From Actinomadura rudentiformis (GTDB lineage: Bacteria; Actinomycetota; Actinomycetes; Streptosporangiales; Streptosporangiaceae): 64,000 nt of DNA. Of the stretch, positions 26,329 to 34,050 are shown one piece after another (positions within the stretch are counted from its first letter, which is position 1; each line of letters begins with the position of its first letter). The notes under the pieces are model-generated. The model saw nothing but the letters and a program-made list of their open reading frames with translations, was not told the origin of the DNA and did not search any database. Position numbers and translations under genes: made by a program. The stretch is taken from NCBI RefSeq assembly GCF_008923185.1, contig NZ_WBMT01000023.1, forward strand, positions 62,001-126,000. Reading direction: 5' to 3'.

Positions 26329-26352
26329 CTCGTGGAGAGGGGTGCCGTCCCT

Positions 26353-27135
26353 ATGGCCCGTGTCCGTTATGGTCCGCGTACCGCTGAGGAGCTCCGGGCT
26401 GCGCGGGAGGCTCGGGCCCGGATTCCCGACATCTGGTCCACCGGGGTCATCGCCCTGTGGGAGAGCGATCCCGACGCCGTCGCCCAGGTGTTGCCGCCGC
26501 CGCTCAAGCCGGCGGCGCGGCCGCTCGTGCGGGCCACGATCAGCCGCGTGGACCTGCCCGGCGGGCATGTGCTGGGGGCCGGATCGGTCGCCGTGCGGGC
26601 CGTGCACAACGGGCAGGAGGGCGACTATCCCCTCGTCATGCCGATGACGACCGAACGGGCGCTGATCGGCGGGCGGGAGGTCTTCGGGGAGCCCAAGAAG
26701 CTCGGCGAGGTGGTGGTGCGCAGGTCCGGCGACCATGTGAGCGCCGGGCTGACGCGGCACGGTGTCTCGTTCGTGCTCGTGGGCGGTGAGGTGACGGAGG
26801 AGCTGCCGCTACCAGGCGAGCACGAGAACCTGGACTTCTACTTCAAGTTCCTGCCCGCGCCTGACGGGAGCGGGTTGGACGGTGACGCGGCGCTTGTGCA
26901 CTGCACGCGGCGGGGGAGGACGCGGTCGCTCCACCGGGTGGAGGGTGAGGTCGTCCTCAACGAATCGCCGTACGACCCGGTGGCGGACCTGCCGGTGCGG
27001 CGGCTTGTGGACATCACGCTCGGGGAGCGCACCTCCGTGCAGGAGGGGCGGATCGTCGAGCGCGTGGCGGCGGAGGCCGTGCTGCCGTTCGTTCACCAGC
27101 GTTACGACGACCCGATGCAGGTTCTCGATGCTTGA
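26353..27135 (+). CDS. Acetoacetate decarboxylase-family protein
   Basis: A 260-residue protein with the acetoacetate decarboxylase fold. GREVFGEPKKLGEV (residues 107-119) aligns with the active-site loop of clostridial acetoacetate decarboxylase. The two lysines fall at 115 and 116, the numbers I recall for the Schiff-base lysine and its neighbour in that enzyme. Family members decarboxylate or retro-aldol cleave beta-keto acids. The open frame starts at a GTG at 26332, but the ATG at 26353 (MARVRYGP) after GGAGAGGGG is more likely. Its stop overlaps the SDR gene start by 8 nt. It is first in an operon with an SDR and two amidohydrolases. Confidence 0.85.
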   Translation: MARVRYGPRTAEELRAAREARARIPDIWSTGVIALWESDPDAVAQVLPPPLKPAARPLVRATISRVDLPGGHVLGAGSVAVRAVHNGQEGDYPLVMPMTTERALIGGREVFGEPKKLGEVVVRRSGDHVSAGLTRHGVSFVLVGGEVTEELPLPGEHENLDFYFKFLPAPDGSGLDGDAALVHCTRRGRTRSLHRVEGEVVLNESPYDPVADLPVRRLVDITLGERTSVQEGRIVERVAAEAVLPFVHQRYDDPMQVLDA

Positions 27136-27973
27136 GCTGCGGGGGAAGGTCGCCGTGGTCACGGGGGGCGCGGGCGGCATCGGGCTGGCGATGGGACGGG
27201 CGTTCGCCGCCGAGGGCATGCGGGTGGTGCTCGCGGACGTGGAGAAGCCCGCGCTGTCGAAGGCGGCCGCGGAGCTCGGGGTGCTCGGCGTGGTGGCCGA
27301 TGTGACGTCCGAGGCGTCCATGCGGGCGCTTGCCCAGCGGGTGTACGACGCGTACGGCGCGGTCCATGTGCTGTGCAACAACGCGGGTGTCGGGCCCGCC
27401 GCCGCGCCGCCGATCTGGGAGCAGGAGATCGGCGACTGGAAGTGGGGACTCGACGTCAACGTGCTGGGCGTCCTGCACGGGCTGCGGGCGTTCCTGCCCC
27501 GGATGATCGAGGCGGGAGAGGCCGGGCATGTCGTCAACACCGCCTCGGGGAACGGAGGCGTGGCGCCGATCCCGTCGGCGGCCGTCTACGCGGTGACCAA
27601 GGCCGCCGTGGTGACGCTGTCCGAATGCCTCTACGGGCAGCTCGGCGGGACCGAGATCGGGGTGTCCGTGCTCTTCCCGGGACCGCACATGCTGCGGACG
27701 GGGATCTTCACCGCCGAACGCAACCGGCCCGAGCGGTACGCGCGCACGACGGCGGGCCCGGCCCCGCGGACCGCCGACGAGGTCGCCGAGGCGATGCGCG
27801 CGCACGGCCTGGAGCCGGAGTTCACGCCGGTCGAGGAGGTCGCCGGTCAGGTGGTCGAGGGAGTGCGGGCGGGCCGCTTCTGGATCCTGCCGCCCAGTGA
27901 ACGCACCGACAGCATGATCCACGCCCGCGCCGAATCCATGCGCGCCCGATCAGCCCCTACGTACCTGCAATGA
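27128..27973 (+). CDS. SDR-family NAD(P)-dependent oxidoreductase
   Basis: A 281-residue short-chain dehydrogenase. The cofactor motif TGGAGGIG is at about residues 12-19, followed by an acidic residue in VLADVE that favours NAD(H). The NNAG motif is LCNNAGVG, and the catalytic Ser and YxxxK are in NTASGNGG and AVYAVTKAAV. The ATG at 27128 overlaps the decarboxylase stop by 8 nt. It would oxidise an alcohol or reduce a ketone in the same pathway as its neighbours; the substrate is not known. Confidence 0.92.
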   Translation: MLELRGKVAVVTGGAGGIGLAMGRAFAAEGMRVVLADVEKPALSKAAAELGVLGVVADVTSEASMRALAQRVYDAYGAVHVLCNNAGVGPAAAPPIWEQEIGDWKWGLDVNVLGVLHGLRAFLPRMIEAGEAGHVVNTASGNGGVAPIPSAAVYAVTKAAVVTLSECLYGQLGGTEIGVSVLFPGPHMLRTGIFTAERNRPERYARTTAGPAPRTADEVAEAMRAHGLEPEFTPVEEVAGQVVEGVRAGRFWILPPSERTDSMIHARAESMRARSAPTYLQ

Positions 27974-28002
27974 ATTGAGCGCTGCTGAACGAGGAGAGCG
28001 GC

Positions 28003-29298
28003 ATGACGAACGACCCGTATCTGATTATTTCGGCGGACACGCACGCCGGGCTGCCGACCGAGCAGTACCGCCCGTATCTGGACCCCGCGCAGCACGAGGC
28101 GTTCGACGCCTTCCTCGCCCAGCAGACGGCCATCGCCGACGCCCGCAAGCAGCTGGGCCTGCAGAACGAGGAGTTCGCGGGCGCTTGGTTCGAGGAGCAC
28201 GAGGAAGAACTACGTGCCGGCTGGGACGCGGCCAAGCGCGATGGCGAGCTCGACAAGGACGGCGTGGTCGGCGAGGTCATCTTCCCGGACGCCGATGCCG
28301 TGGCGGGCAGCACCGCCGCCCCGTTCGGGGCCGGGCTGGGGATGGTCGGCGCGGAGTACGAGCCGGAGCTGGCGCTCGCGGGCGCCCGGGCGCACAACCG
28401 CTGGCTGGCCGGGCTGTGCCAGGACTCCCCGGCACGGCGAAGGGGCGTCATCGTCGCGCCGATCGTGGGGAACGTGCCCGGCGCCGTGACGGAGATCCGG
28501 CGGGCGCACGCGGACGGGTTGCGCGGCGGCGTCATGATCCCGTCGATGTGGGGGGAGGGGGAGAAGCCGTACCACGACCAGGCGTACGACCCGGTGTGGG
28601 CGGTGTGCGAAGAGCTGGGCCTGCCCGCTCACACGCACGTCGGAGCCGCGCCGCGGCAGGAGCTGGGCACCCACCTCGGGCTGTACGTGACCGAGGTGGT
28701 CTGGTGGTCCGCCCGGCCGCTGTGGTTCCTCATCTGGACGGGCGTCTTCGAGCGCTTTCCCGGGCTGCGCTTCGGGGTCACCGAGGCCGGGGCCTGGTGG
28801 GCGGGCAGCCTGCTGTGGCAGATGGACGTCGCGTACGACCGCGAGCACGGCACCCAGAAGCTCGCCTCGTTCGGCGAGCACATGAAGCGCAGGCCGTCGG
28901 AGTACTTCGACGCGCACTGCTTCATCGGCATGTCGACACCGAAGCGCCGCGAGCTGTCGCAACGGTACGAGATCGGCGTCGGCAACCTCCTGTGGGGGAA
29001 CGACTTCCCCCATCCCGAGGGCACCTGGCCGCACACCCGTGACTGGCTGGCCCACGCGTTCGCCGACATCCCCGTCGACGAGGCCCGTGCGATGCTGGGG
29101 CTGACCGCAGCGCAGACCTACGGCTTCGACACCGCCGGGCTCCGGCCGCTCGCCGACCGGATCGGCCCGACCCCGCAGGACCTCGGCCAGGACAAGGCCG
29201 ACACCTCGATCTGGAACGCCGCCCGCGAGACCGGTCGCCACTGGCTGACCGGCCCCGATGTCCCGGCCGTCGTCGGAGCCGCCAGGAGGGCTCGATGA
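28003..29298 (+). CDS. Amidohydrolase-family metal-dependent hydrolase (first of a pair)
   Basis: A 431-residue TIM-barrel protein of the amidohydrolase_2 (ACMSD-like) group. The start IISADTHAG carries a D-x-H metal site in place of the usual H-x-H, GVVGEVIFPDADA follows near residue 87, and the late barrel motif LLWGNDFPHPEGTWP carries the conserved Asp. Relatives decarboxylate or hydrolyse aromatic and beta-keto acids. It is about 100 residues longer than ACMSD. The ATG at 28003 has GAGGAGAG upstream. Its stop overlaps the start of the paralogue (ATGA). A tight pair of these proteins suggests a hetero-oligomer or two sequential steps. Confidence 0.87.
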   Translation: MTNDPYLIISADTHAGLPTEQYRPYLDPAQHEAFDAFLAQQTAIADARKQLGLQNEEFAGAWFEEHEEELRAGWDAAKRDGELDKDGVVGEVIFPDADAVAGSTAAPFGAGLGMVGAEYEPELALAGARAHNRWLAGLCQDSPARRRGVIVAPIVGNVPGAVTEIRRAHADGLRGGVMIPSMWGEGEKPYHDQAYDPVWAVCEELGLPAHTHVGAAPRQELGTHLGLYVTEVVWWSARPLWFLIWTGVFERFPGLRFGVTEAGAWWAGSLLWQMDVAYDREHGTQKLASFGEHMKRRPSEYFDAHCFIGMSTPKRRELSQRYEIGVGNLLWGNDFPHPEGTWPHTRDWLAHAFADIPVDEARAMLGLTAAQTYGFDTAGLRPLADRIGPTPQDLGQDKADTSIWNAARETGRHWLTGPDVPAVVGAARRAR

Positions 29299-30506
29299 AC
29301 CAGCTTGTCATCTCCGCTGACTCGCACGCAGGCGCCGACCTGCTCGACTACCGGCCGTATCTGGAGTCGCGGCTGCACGACGAGTTCGACGCCTGGGCGA
29401 AGGGCTACGTGAATCCCTTCGCCGACCTGCAGGCGCCCGAGGCCACCCGCAACTGGGACTCCGACCGGCGCCTGCGCGAGCTGGAAGAGGACGGCATCGT
29501 CGCCGAAGTGCTCTTCCCCAACACGATCGCGCCGTTCTTCCCCATGGCCAACCTCACCGCGCCGCATCCGGCCCCGGGGGAGTATGAGCGGCTCGCGGCG
29601 GGCCTCCGGGCGCATAACCGGTGGATGGCCGACTTTTGCGCGCAGGCACCCGGGCGCCGTGCCGGGGTCGCGCAGATCATGCTGAACGACGTGGACGACG
29701 CGGTCGAAGAGATCCGGTGGGCGCACGCGGCCGGGCTGACCGGCGGCGTGCTCGTCCCCGGCGTTCCACCCGGCGCATCCGTACCGCCGCTCCACTCGGA
29801 GGTATACGACCCGATCTGGCGGACGTGCGCCGAGCTCGGCATGCCCGTCAACCACCACGGCGGCACGGGTGCGCCCGGCCTGGAGCCCAACCCGGTCTCG
29901 CTCGCCGTCTTCATCGTCGAGGTCAGCTGGTACGCGCACCGCGCGCTCTGGCATCTCATCTTCGGCGGGGTCTTCGAACGCCACCCGGATCTGCGGTTCG
30001 TGCTGACCGAACAGGGCTCCGACTGGATCCCCGGGGTTCTGAAGACGCTCGACTACTACTACTCGCGCTTCCGTTCCGGCGACGCGACGGCGGAGGCGAA
30101 GTTCGGCGGCCCGGCGGCCTCGCGGCTCTCGCTCAAGCCGAGCGAGTACTTCGCGCGCAACTGCTACGTCGGCGCCACCTTCATGAAGCCGTCGGAGACC
30201 CCGCTGCGGCACGAGATCGGGGTCGAACGGCTCATGTGGGGCAGCGACTTCCCACATGACGAGGGCACGTTCCCCTACAGCCGCGAAGCCCTGCGCCGGA
30301 CGTTCCACGACGTGCCGGCGGAGGAGAAGACCGCCATTCTCGCCGGCAACGCGGCACGGGTGTACGGCTTCGACCTCGACGCGCTGCGCCCCCACGCCGA
30401 TCGCGTCGGCCCGTCAGAAGAGGAGCTCGCCCAGCCGCTGACCGAGCTGCCCGAGGGCGCCACCAGCCCGGTCTTCAACCTGGAGACGATCATTCGCGCC
30501 TGGTAA
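29295..30506 (+). CDS. Amidohydrolase-family metal-dependent hydrolase (second of a pair)
   Basis: A 403-residue paralogue of the preceding gene with the same landmarks: VISADSHAG at the start, IVAEVLFPNTIAPFF near residue 70, NHHGGTGAPG in the barrel and RLMWGSDFPHDEGTFP near residue 315. It keeps the same overall plan but differs in the insert around residues 75-100, so it may have a different substrate. The ATGA overlap with its neighbour fixes the start and indicates translational coupling. A GC-rich hairpin at 30531-30555 follows the stop. Confidence 0.87.
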   Translation: MNQLVISADSHAGADLLDYRPYLESRLHDEFDAWAKGYVNPFADLQAPEATRNWDSDRRLRELEEDGIVAEVLFPNTIAPFFPMANLTAPHPAPGEYERLAAGLRAHNRWMADFCAQAPGRRAGVAQIMLNDVDDAVEEIRWAHAAGLTGGVLVPGVPPGASVPPLHSEVYDPIWRTCAELGMPVNHHGGTGAPGLEPNPVSLAVFIVEVSWYAHRALWHLIFGGVFERHPDLRFVLTEQGSDWIPGVLKTLDYYYSRFRSGDATAEAKFGGPAASRLSLKPSEYFARNCYVGATFMKPSETPLRHEIGVERLMWGSDFPHDEGTFPYSREALRRTFHDVPAEEKTAILAGNAARVYGFDLDALRPHADRVGPSEEELAQPLTELPEGATSPVFNLETIIRAW

Positions 30507-30530
30507 AGCTTCACTAGATAGATCGCGCGT

Positions 30531-30555
30531 CGGCGCCGCCGCCTCCGCGGCGCCG
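30531..30555 (+). terminator. Candidate terminator after the amidohydrolase pair
   Basis: CGGCGCCGC (30531-30539) and GCGGCGCCG (30547-30555) make a perfect 9-bp stem with a 7-nt loop, 25 nt after the stop codon. No U tract follows. It separates the TetR-controlled operon from the VanW-family gene. Confidence 0.55.
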
Positions 30556-30629
30556 TGCCACGCTGTGTGCTCTCCCCCCGGCTGTCAGGACCGTCACGGC
30601 TCGTCGCTTCGGGGAGGTGTGGCCACGCT

Positions 30630-31592
30630 GTGGGTGAGGCGAGAAGGACCGGGCCCGCCAGACACGGCAGGCATCGCGGTGCCGAGGATCCCCCGCGGGT
30701 CCACGGTGACCAGCCCGGCCTGGCAGAGTGCGCGCTCCGCTGGTGGCCGTTCGTCGCCGGCGCGCTCGCGGTCACGGCGATCCTGCTCGGCACCTATCTG
30801 GTGGCGGGCATAGGCCTGGTGGCCGGCCTAGGCCCGCGTTCGCCGAATGCGTCAGCTGCCGAACGTCCCGTGCGGCCCGCGACGACCCCGCCGGCCAGTG
30901 CCGCCCGGTCCGCATCGGACACACCGCCGCCCGGCATCCATCGCTTGATCAGCACGTACACGACGCGCTTCAAGGCCGGCGAGCCGCGCGTCCGCAACAT
31001 CCAGATCGGTGCGCGCAGGCTCGACGGAACGCTCGTCCGTCCCGGCGCCGTCTTCTCGTTCAACCGCGTCGTCGGCCCCCGCACCCGGGGCCGGGGTTAC
31101 GTCCCGGCGCCCGCGATCGTCGGCTCCCGGATGGTGGACGACGTCGGCGGCGGGATCTGCCAGGTCTCGGCGACGCTGTTCAACGCCGTCTTCCAGGGCG
31201 GGCTGAAGATCCGCAAGTGGCGTCCCCACTCGATGTGGATGCCGGACTACCCCCAGGGCCGCGAGGCGGCGGTCGCCTACCCCGGCCTCGACTTCACCTG
31301 GCGCAACGACACAGGGCGGCCGGTGCTGATCCGTGCCTCGTACACCCACGCCTCGCTGACCGTCAGCCTGTGGGGCACGCGCCGGTACGAGGTCCGCACC
31401 CGGCGTTCCCAGCCTTACGCGTTCGTCCCGTTCACCTCGGCGGTCGTCCGCGGCCCTCGCTGCATCCCCATGACCGGAGGCAGGGGCTTCCAGATCGACG
31501 TGTGGCGCACTCTGAAGAGCGACGGCCGCCAGGTGCGCCGGGAGAAGTTCCACACGACATACGGTCCCCAGGCTCGGGTGCGCTGTGCCTAA
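30630..31592 (+). CDS. VanW-family protein (peptidoglycan-associated)
   Basis: About 320 residues: a basic cytoplasmic start, one membrane helix (WWPFVAGALAVTAILLGTYLVAG), then an outside VanW domain with GAVFSFNRVVGPRT, APAIVGSRMVDDVGGGICQVSATLFNAV (the conserved glycine/Cys block) and a C-terminal RREKFHTTYGPQARVRC. VanW domains occur in glycopeptide-resistance loci and in YoaR-like envelope proteins; the activity is unknown. The frame is open from 30555, but the GTG at 30630 has a GGGGAGGTG ribosome-binding site. The TAA at 31590-31592 lies inside the left end of the mobile element, so the native 3' end was probably changed by the insertion. Confidence 0.82.
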   Translation: MGEARRTGPARHGRHRGAEDPPRVHGDQPGLAECALRWWPFVAGALAVTAILLGTYLVAGIGLVAGLGPRSPNASAAERPVRPATTPPASAARSASDTPPPGIHRLISTYTTRFKAGEPRVRNIQIGARRLDGTLVRPGAVFSFNRVVGPRTRGRGYVPAPAIVGSRMVDDVGGGICQVSATLFNAVFQGGLKIRKWRPHSMWMPDYPQGREAAVAYPGLDFTWRNDTGRPVLIRASYTHASLTVSLWGTRRYEVRTRRSQPYAFVPFTSAVVRGPRCIPMTGGRGFQIDVWRTLKSDGRQVRREKFHTTYGPQARVRCA

Positions 31593-31614
31593 GACGTCTC
31601 CAAGATTTGTCCCG
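31588..31614 (+). repeat. Left terminal inverted repeat of the element
   Basis: It contains CCTAAGAC, an 11-bp spacer and TTGTCCCG. At the right end the same two octamers are contiguous and inverted. It overlaps the VanW stop codon and the last codons of the transposase remnant. Confidence 0.55.
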
Positions 31615-31746
31615 TAGTTCGGCGACACAGGTCTTGAGGTTGTGCAGGGTTGCGATTCCTCGTGCCGGAAGGGTCGATGCCGTCACGTGGCGGCGGTATT
31701 GGCGGAGGATCTGCCAGTTTTTGAGGCGGGTGATGAGGTGTGTTCG
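31594..31746 (-). pseudogene. 3' remnant of a DDE transposase (IS5-like)
   Basis: Read on the minus strand, this stretch encodes about 50 residues (RTHLITRLKNWQILRQYRR, then GIATLHNLKTCVAELRDKS) that resemble the C-terminal end of DDE transposases of the IS5 group, where a helix with LKNW and a late LHNL motif follow the catalytic Glu. The catalytic part is missing, there is no start, and the frame runs on into the VanW gene. I treat it as the leftover end of an older insertion sequence whose terminal repeat coincides with this end. Confidence 0.45.
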
Positions 31747-31985
31747 GCGACGGCACCGCGGCTGCGGATGTTCTCGATGAGTTGGTGAGAACTGGCGCGG
31801 GTGCAGGCCGGTCAGGGAGTGTAACGGCGTTTTTGGCTGGTCGTGATATTCAGATGTGTGATCGGGACCACACGCGGGGCGTTGCAGAGGTTGTGTGACG
31901 GTGTGGGTGGGGTCGTGTACGTTCGGTGATGCTTGCCGTGTCGTCACCACCGGCCCGTATTTCCTGGTGAAAGGACCGCCCCGTC
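31747..31985. other. Non-coding leader of the TnpB-like gene
   Basis: The region between the transposase remnant and the TnpB-like ATG has less coding-like composition (T/G-rich runs, a TTTTT at about 31832) and holds no convincing gene. It would contain the promoter and, if present, the left end of the nested TnpB element. Just before 31986 there is GAAAGGA as ribosome-binding site. I see no second terminal repeat here. Confidence 0.5.
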
Positions 31986-34022
31986 ATGGCCGCCTCATCT
32001 GCCGCTCCGGTCGCGGTTTCGCGCCGGTTTCGGGGGCGGAACAAGGCGCCGGCGTGGCGGCGGCCGGATGAGGTGTCGGTGCTGGTGCTTCCGTTGGCGG
32101 TGACCGATCCGGGTGATCTGGTCCGGGTGGAGACGTTGTTCGCCGCGATGTGGTCCGTGAAGCGGGCAGTGCAGCGTGATGCCCGCGCCAGGGTGGACGC
32201 GTACTGGGCTGCCAAGCATGAGCGGGACGGGGATGGCGGTAAGGCTGCGCGTGCGCGGCTGGGCCTGTCGCGGGAAGGGTTGGAGCGGTGCGGTTACCGG
32301 CATCTGGAACGGTCGGGGCATCTGAAGCATCACGTGTCCAAGGCGCTGGTGATGCATATGGCCGACCAGGTGTGGGCCGGAGTGGACCGGCATATGTTTC
32401 CCGACGCCACGGGCCGCCGGTTCGGCCGCCCGAAGGCGGGGACGTGGTGGGACTTCACCCGCATCCCCGGCCGCGCCCGATCCCACACCAAGGTCAACAA
32501 GTGGGAGACGTTCCGGCTGGTCGGCACCCTGCAAGGTCACCTGGACGCCTACACGCGCGGCGTAAGCCTGATGCAGCCCCGGCGAATGCCCGTTCCGGCG
32601 CTCCCCGATGGCAGCACCGTCGCGACCGGCAAGATCCTTGCCTGCGGTGAGCCCCAGATGCGCAAGGCGACCTGGTGGGACCACGACGGGCCGTTCGCGG
32701 TGGTCTTCGCGGGAGGTCCGACTGGCACCCGGGGTGATCTGGTGCTGCCGGTACGGCTGCCACAGGGCCCAGGGCGGCGAGCGCGGCTAGAGCATTTCCT
32801 GGCTGACCCCGGCCAGTGGCACAAGGTGGACCTGGTGCGGCGCAGGAAGGCGTCGGCACCGGGCGGCTGGGTGTACGAGGCGCACCTGATGATCCTCGGG
32901 CCGGGCGATGCCTCGCCTGCGGTGCGGGTGATGCGCGACCGAGCCGCCCGGCTCGGCCGGGTGGGCGGCGTGGACGGCAACGTGTCCAACCTGTCGATCG
33001 TGTCCTTGCCCGCCACCGTCGACCCCGCCGACGGCCAGCCCACCTCCACCCGGATCGAGCTTTCCGATCAGGAACGCGCCCGGCTGGAGAAACAGGCCCG
33101 CAAGAGCAAGGGCCGGGCGCGGGCGCTGGAACGCTCACGCCGCGCCACCAACGCCCGGCAGTACGGCCTGTCGAAGAAACAGGCCGAACGTGCCGCCCGC
33201 CGCGCTGAGCACGGTCTGGAGCCCAAACAGGTGACGGTGCTGGGCGGGGCGCGCGCCGCCCGCGCCGACGGCGTCCCCAAGCAGGCCTACCGCCGCGACG
33301 AACTCTCCGGCGGTTACCACCGGGTTCGGTCCCGTATCGCCGAGGCCGCCGCGTCGGCTGCCGAGCACAAACGCCACCGCGCGCGGGCCCTGGCCCGGAA
33401 CATCATCGCCGTGCATGGCCCGGTCTTGACGATCGAGGACTGCGACCTCCGCACCTGGTACCGGCTCTGGGGGCGCCGCCTAGCCCAGACCACGCCCGGC
33501 ATGCTCATCTCCGCTCTGGCCACCGAATGCGGCTCGGCCGGGGGCCGCCTGCTGCGGGCCTCGACGTGGACGACCGCGCTGTCCCAGCACTGCCTGTGCG
33601 GCGCACGCGTCACCAAAACCCTCCGGGATCGCCAGCACCGGTGCGCCGCCTGCGGGCTGACCGGCGACCGCGACCTGACCTCGGCCGCACTCGCCGCGTT
33701 CGTCACCCTGACCGACCCTGACGATCCCACCACCGCATACCTGGACACCACCGCCTCCAGGCACGCCCGAATCGTGTACGGACAGGGGCTGGAAGAAGCC
33801 CTGCGCGAGTCAACCACACCGAGCCCGAAACCCCACCTGGGGCCGAGCCGCGTGGCAGCCCCACCCGCGAGCCGCACTCGCAGTTACCGGGGCGGGGCCT
33901 CTGCTCGCCGAATCGCCGACCAGCGGACCCGGACAACCCCGGATGAGACACGCCACCAGCGTGACCACGCCGGAAAGCTCGGACACCGCACCGGCCGCAA
34001 CCCGCCAAATCCACCCGGATGA
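31986..34022 (+). CDS. TnpB/Cas12-like RuvC nuclease, unusually long (678 codons)
   Basis: The protein has the split RuvC and zinc-finger layout of IS605/IS607-type TnpB and Cas12. RuvC-I is GGVDGNVSNLSIV (Asp330), RuvC-II is VLTIEDCDLRTW (Glu484), and RuvC-III is GLTGDRDLTSAALA (Asp561/Asp563) directly after a zinc knuckle with Cys536, Cys538, Cys553 and Cys556. All three acidic positions are kept, so it may be active; the first knuckle is CxC instead of CxxC. TnpB is usually 350-450 residues. Here about 320 residues precede RuvC-I, and a Pro/Arg-rich tail of about 75 residues (from about 600) runs to 4 nt from the right terminal repeat. No tnpA, resolvase or CRISPR array is nearby. The family assignment is firm for the fold; guide use is inference. 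Confidence 0.8.
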   Translation: MAASSAAPVAVSRRFRGRNKAPAWRRPDEVSVLVLPLAVTDPGDLVRVETLFAAMWSVKRAVQRDARARVDAYWAAKHERDGDGGKAARARLGLSREGLERCGYRHLERSGHLKHHVSKALVMHMADQVWAGVDRHMFPDATGRRFGRPKAGTWWDFTRIPGRARSHTKVNKWETFRLVGTLQGHLDAYTRGVSLMQPRRMPVPALPDGSTVATGKILACGEPQMRKATWWDHDGPFAVVFAGGPTGTRGDLVLPVRLPQGPGRRARLEHFLADPGQWHKVDLVRRRKASAPGGWVYEAHLMILGPGDASPAVRVMRDRAARLGRVGGVDGNVSNLSIVSLPATVDPADGQPTSTRIELSDQERARLEKQARKSKGRARALERSRRATNARQYGLSKKQAERAARRAEHGLEPKQVTVLGGARAARADGVPKQAYRRDELSGGYHRVRSRIAEAAASAAEHKRHRARALARNIIAVHGPVLTIEDCDLRTWYRLWGRRLAQTTPGMLISALATECGSAGGRLLRASTWTTALSQHCLCGARVTKTLRDRQHRCAACGLTGDRDLTSAALAAFVTLTDPDDPTTAYLDTTASRHARIVYGQGLEEALRESTTPSPKPHLGPSRVAAPPASRTRSYRGGASARRIADQRTRTTPDETRHQRDHAGKLGHRTGRNPPNPPG

Positions 34023-34026
34023 ATAG

Positions 34027-34042
34027 CGGGACAAGTCTTAGG
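34027..34042 (-). repeat. Right terminal inverted repeat of the element
   Basis: CGGGACAAGTCTTAGG is the inverse complement of the two octamers at the left end placed side by side. It starts 5 nt after the TnpB-like stop codon and ends 8 nt before the YceI start codon. Confidence 0.55.
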
Positions 34043-34050
34043 GTGGGCGC

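Larger units (their letters stand above)
31588..34042. mobile_element. Candidate composite insertion element carrying a TnpB-like nuclease
   Basis: A unit of about 2.45 kb between the VanW and YceI genes has imperfect inverted ends: CCAAGATTTGTCCCG inward at 31600-31614 matches CGGGACAAGTCTTAG at 34027-34041 in inverse orientation, 13 of 15. An outer CCTAAGAC at 31588-31595 matches GTCTTAGG at 34035-34042. GTG occurs just outside both ends (31585-31587 and 34043-34045), a candidate 3-bp target duplication of the size made by some IS5-type elements. Inside are a DDE-transposase 3' remnant (minus strand) and a full TnpB-like gene (plus strand). No intact DDE, tyrosine or serine transposase is present, so it is not autonomous by that route. 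Boundaries are inferred from sequence only. Confidence 0.6.

Noticed and set aside
31986..34022. Interpretation as a CRISPR-Cas12 effector
   Set aside because: No CRISPR array, Cas1, Cas2 or Cas4 gene occurs in the window, and insertion-sequence ends surround the gene. A TnpB-like origin is simpler.
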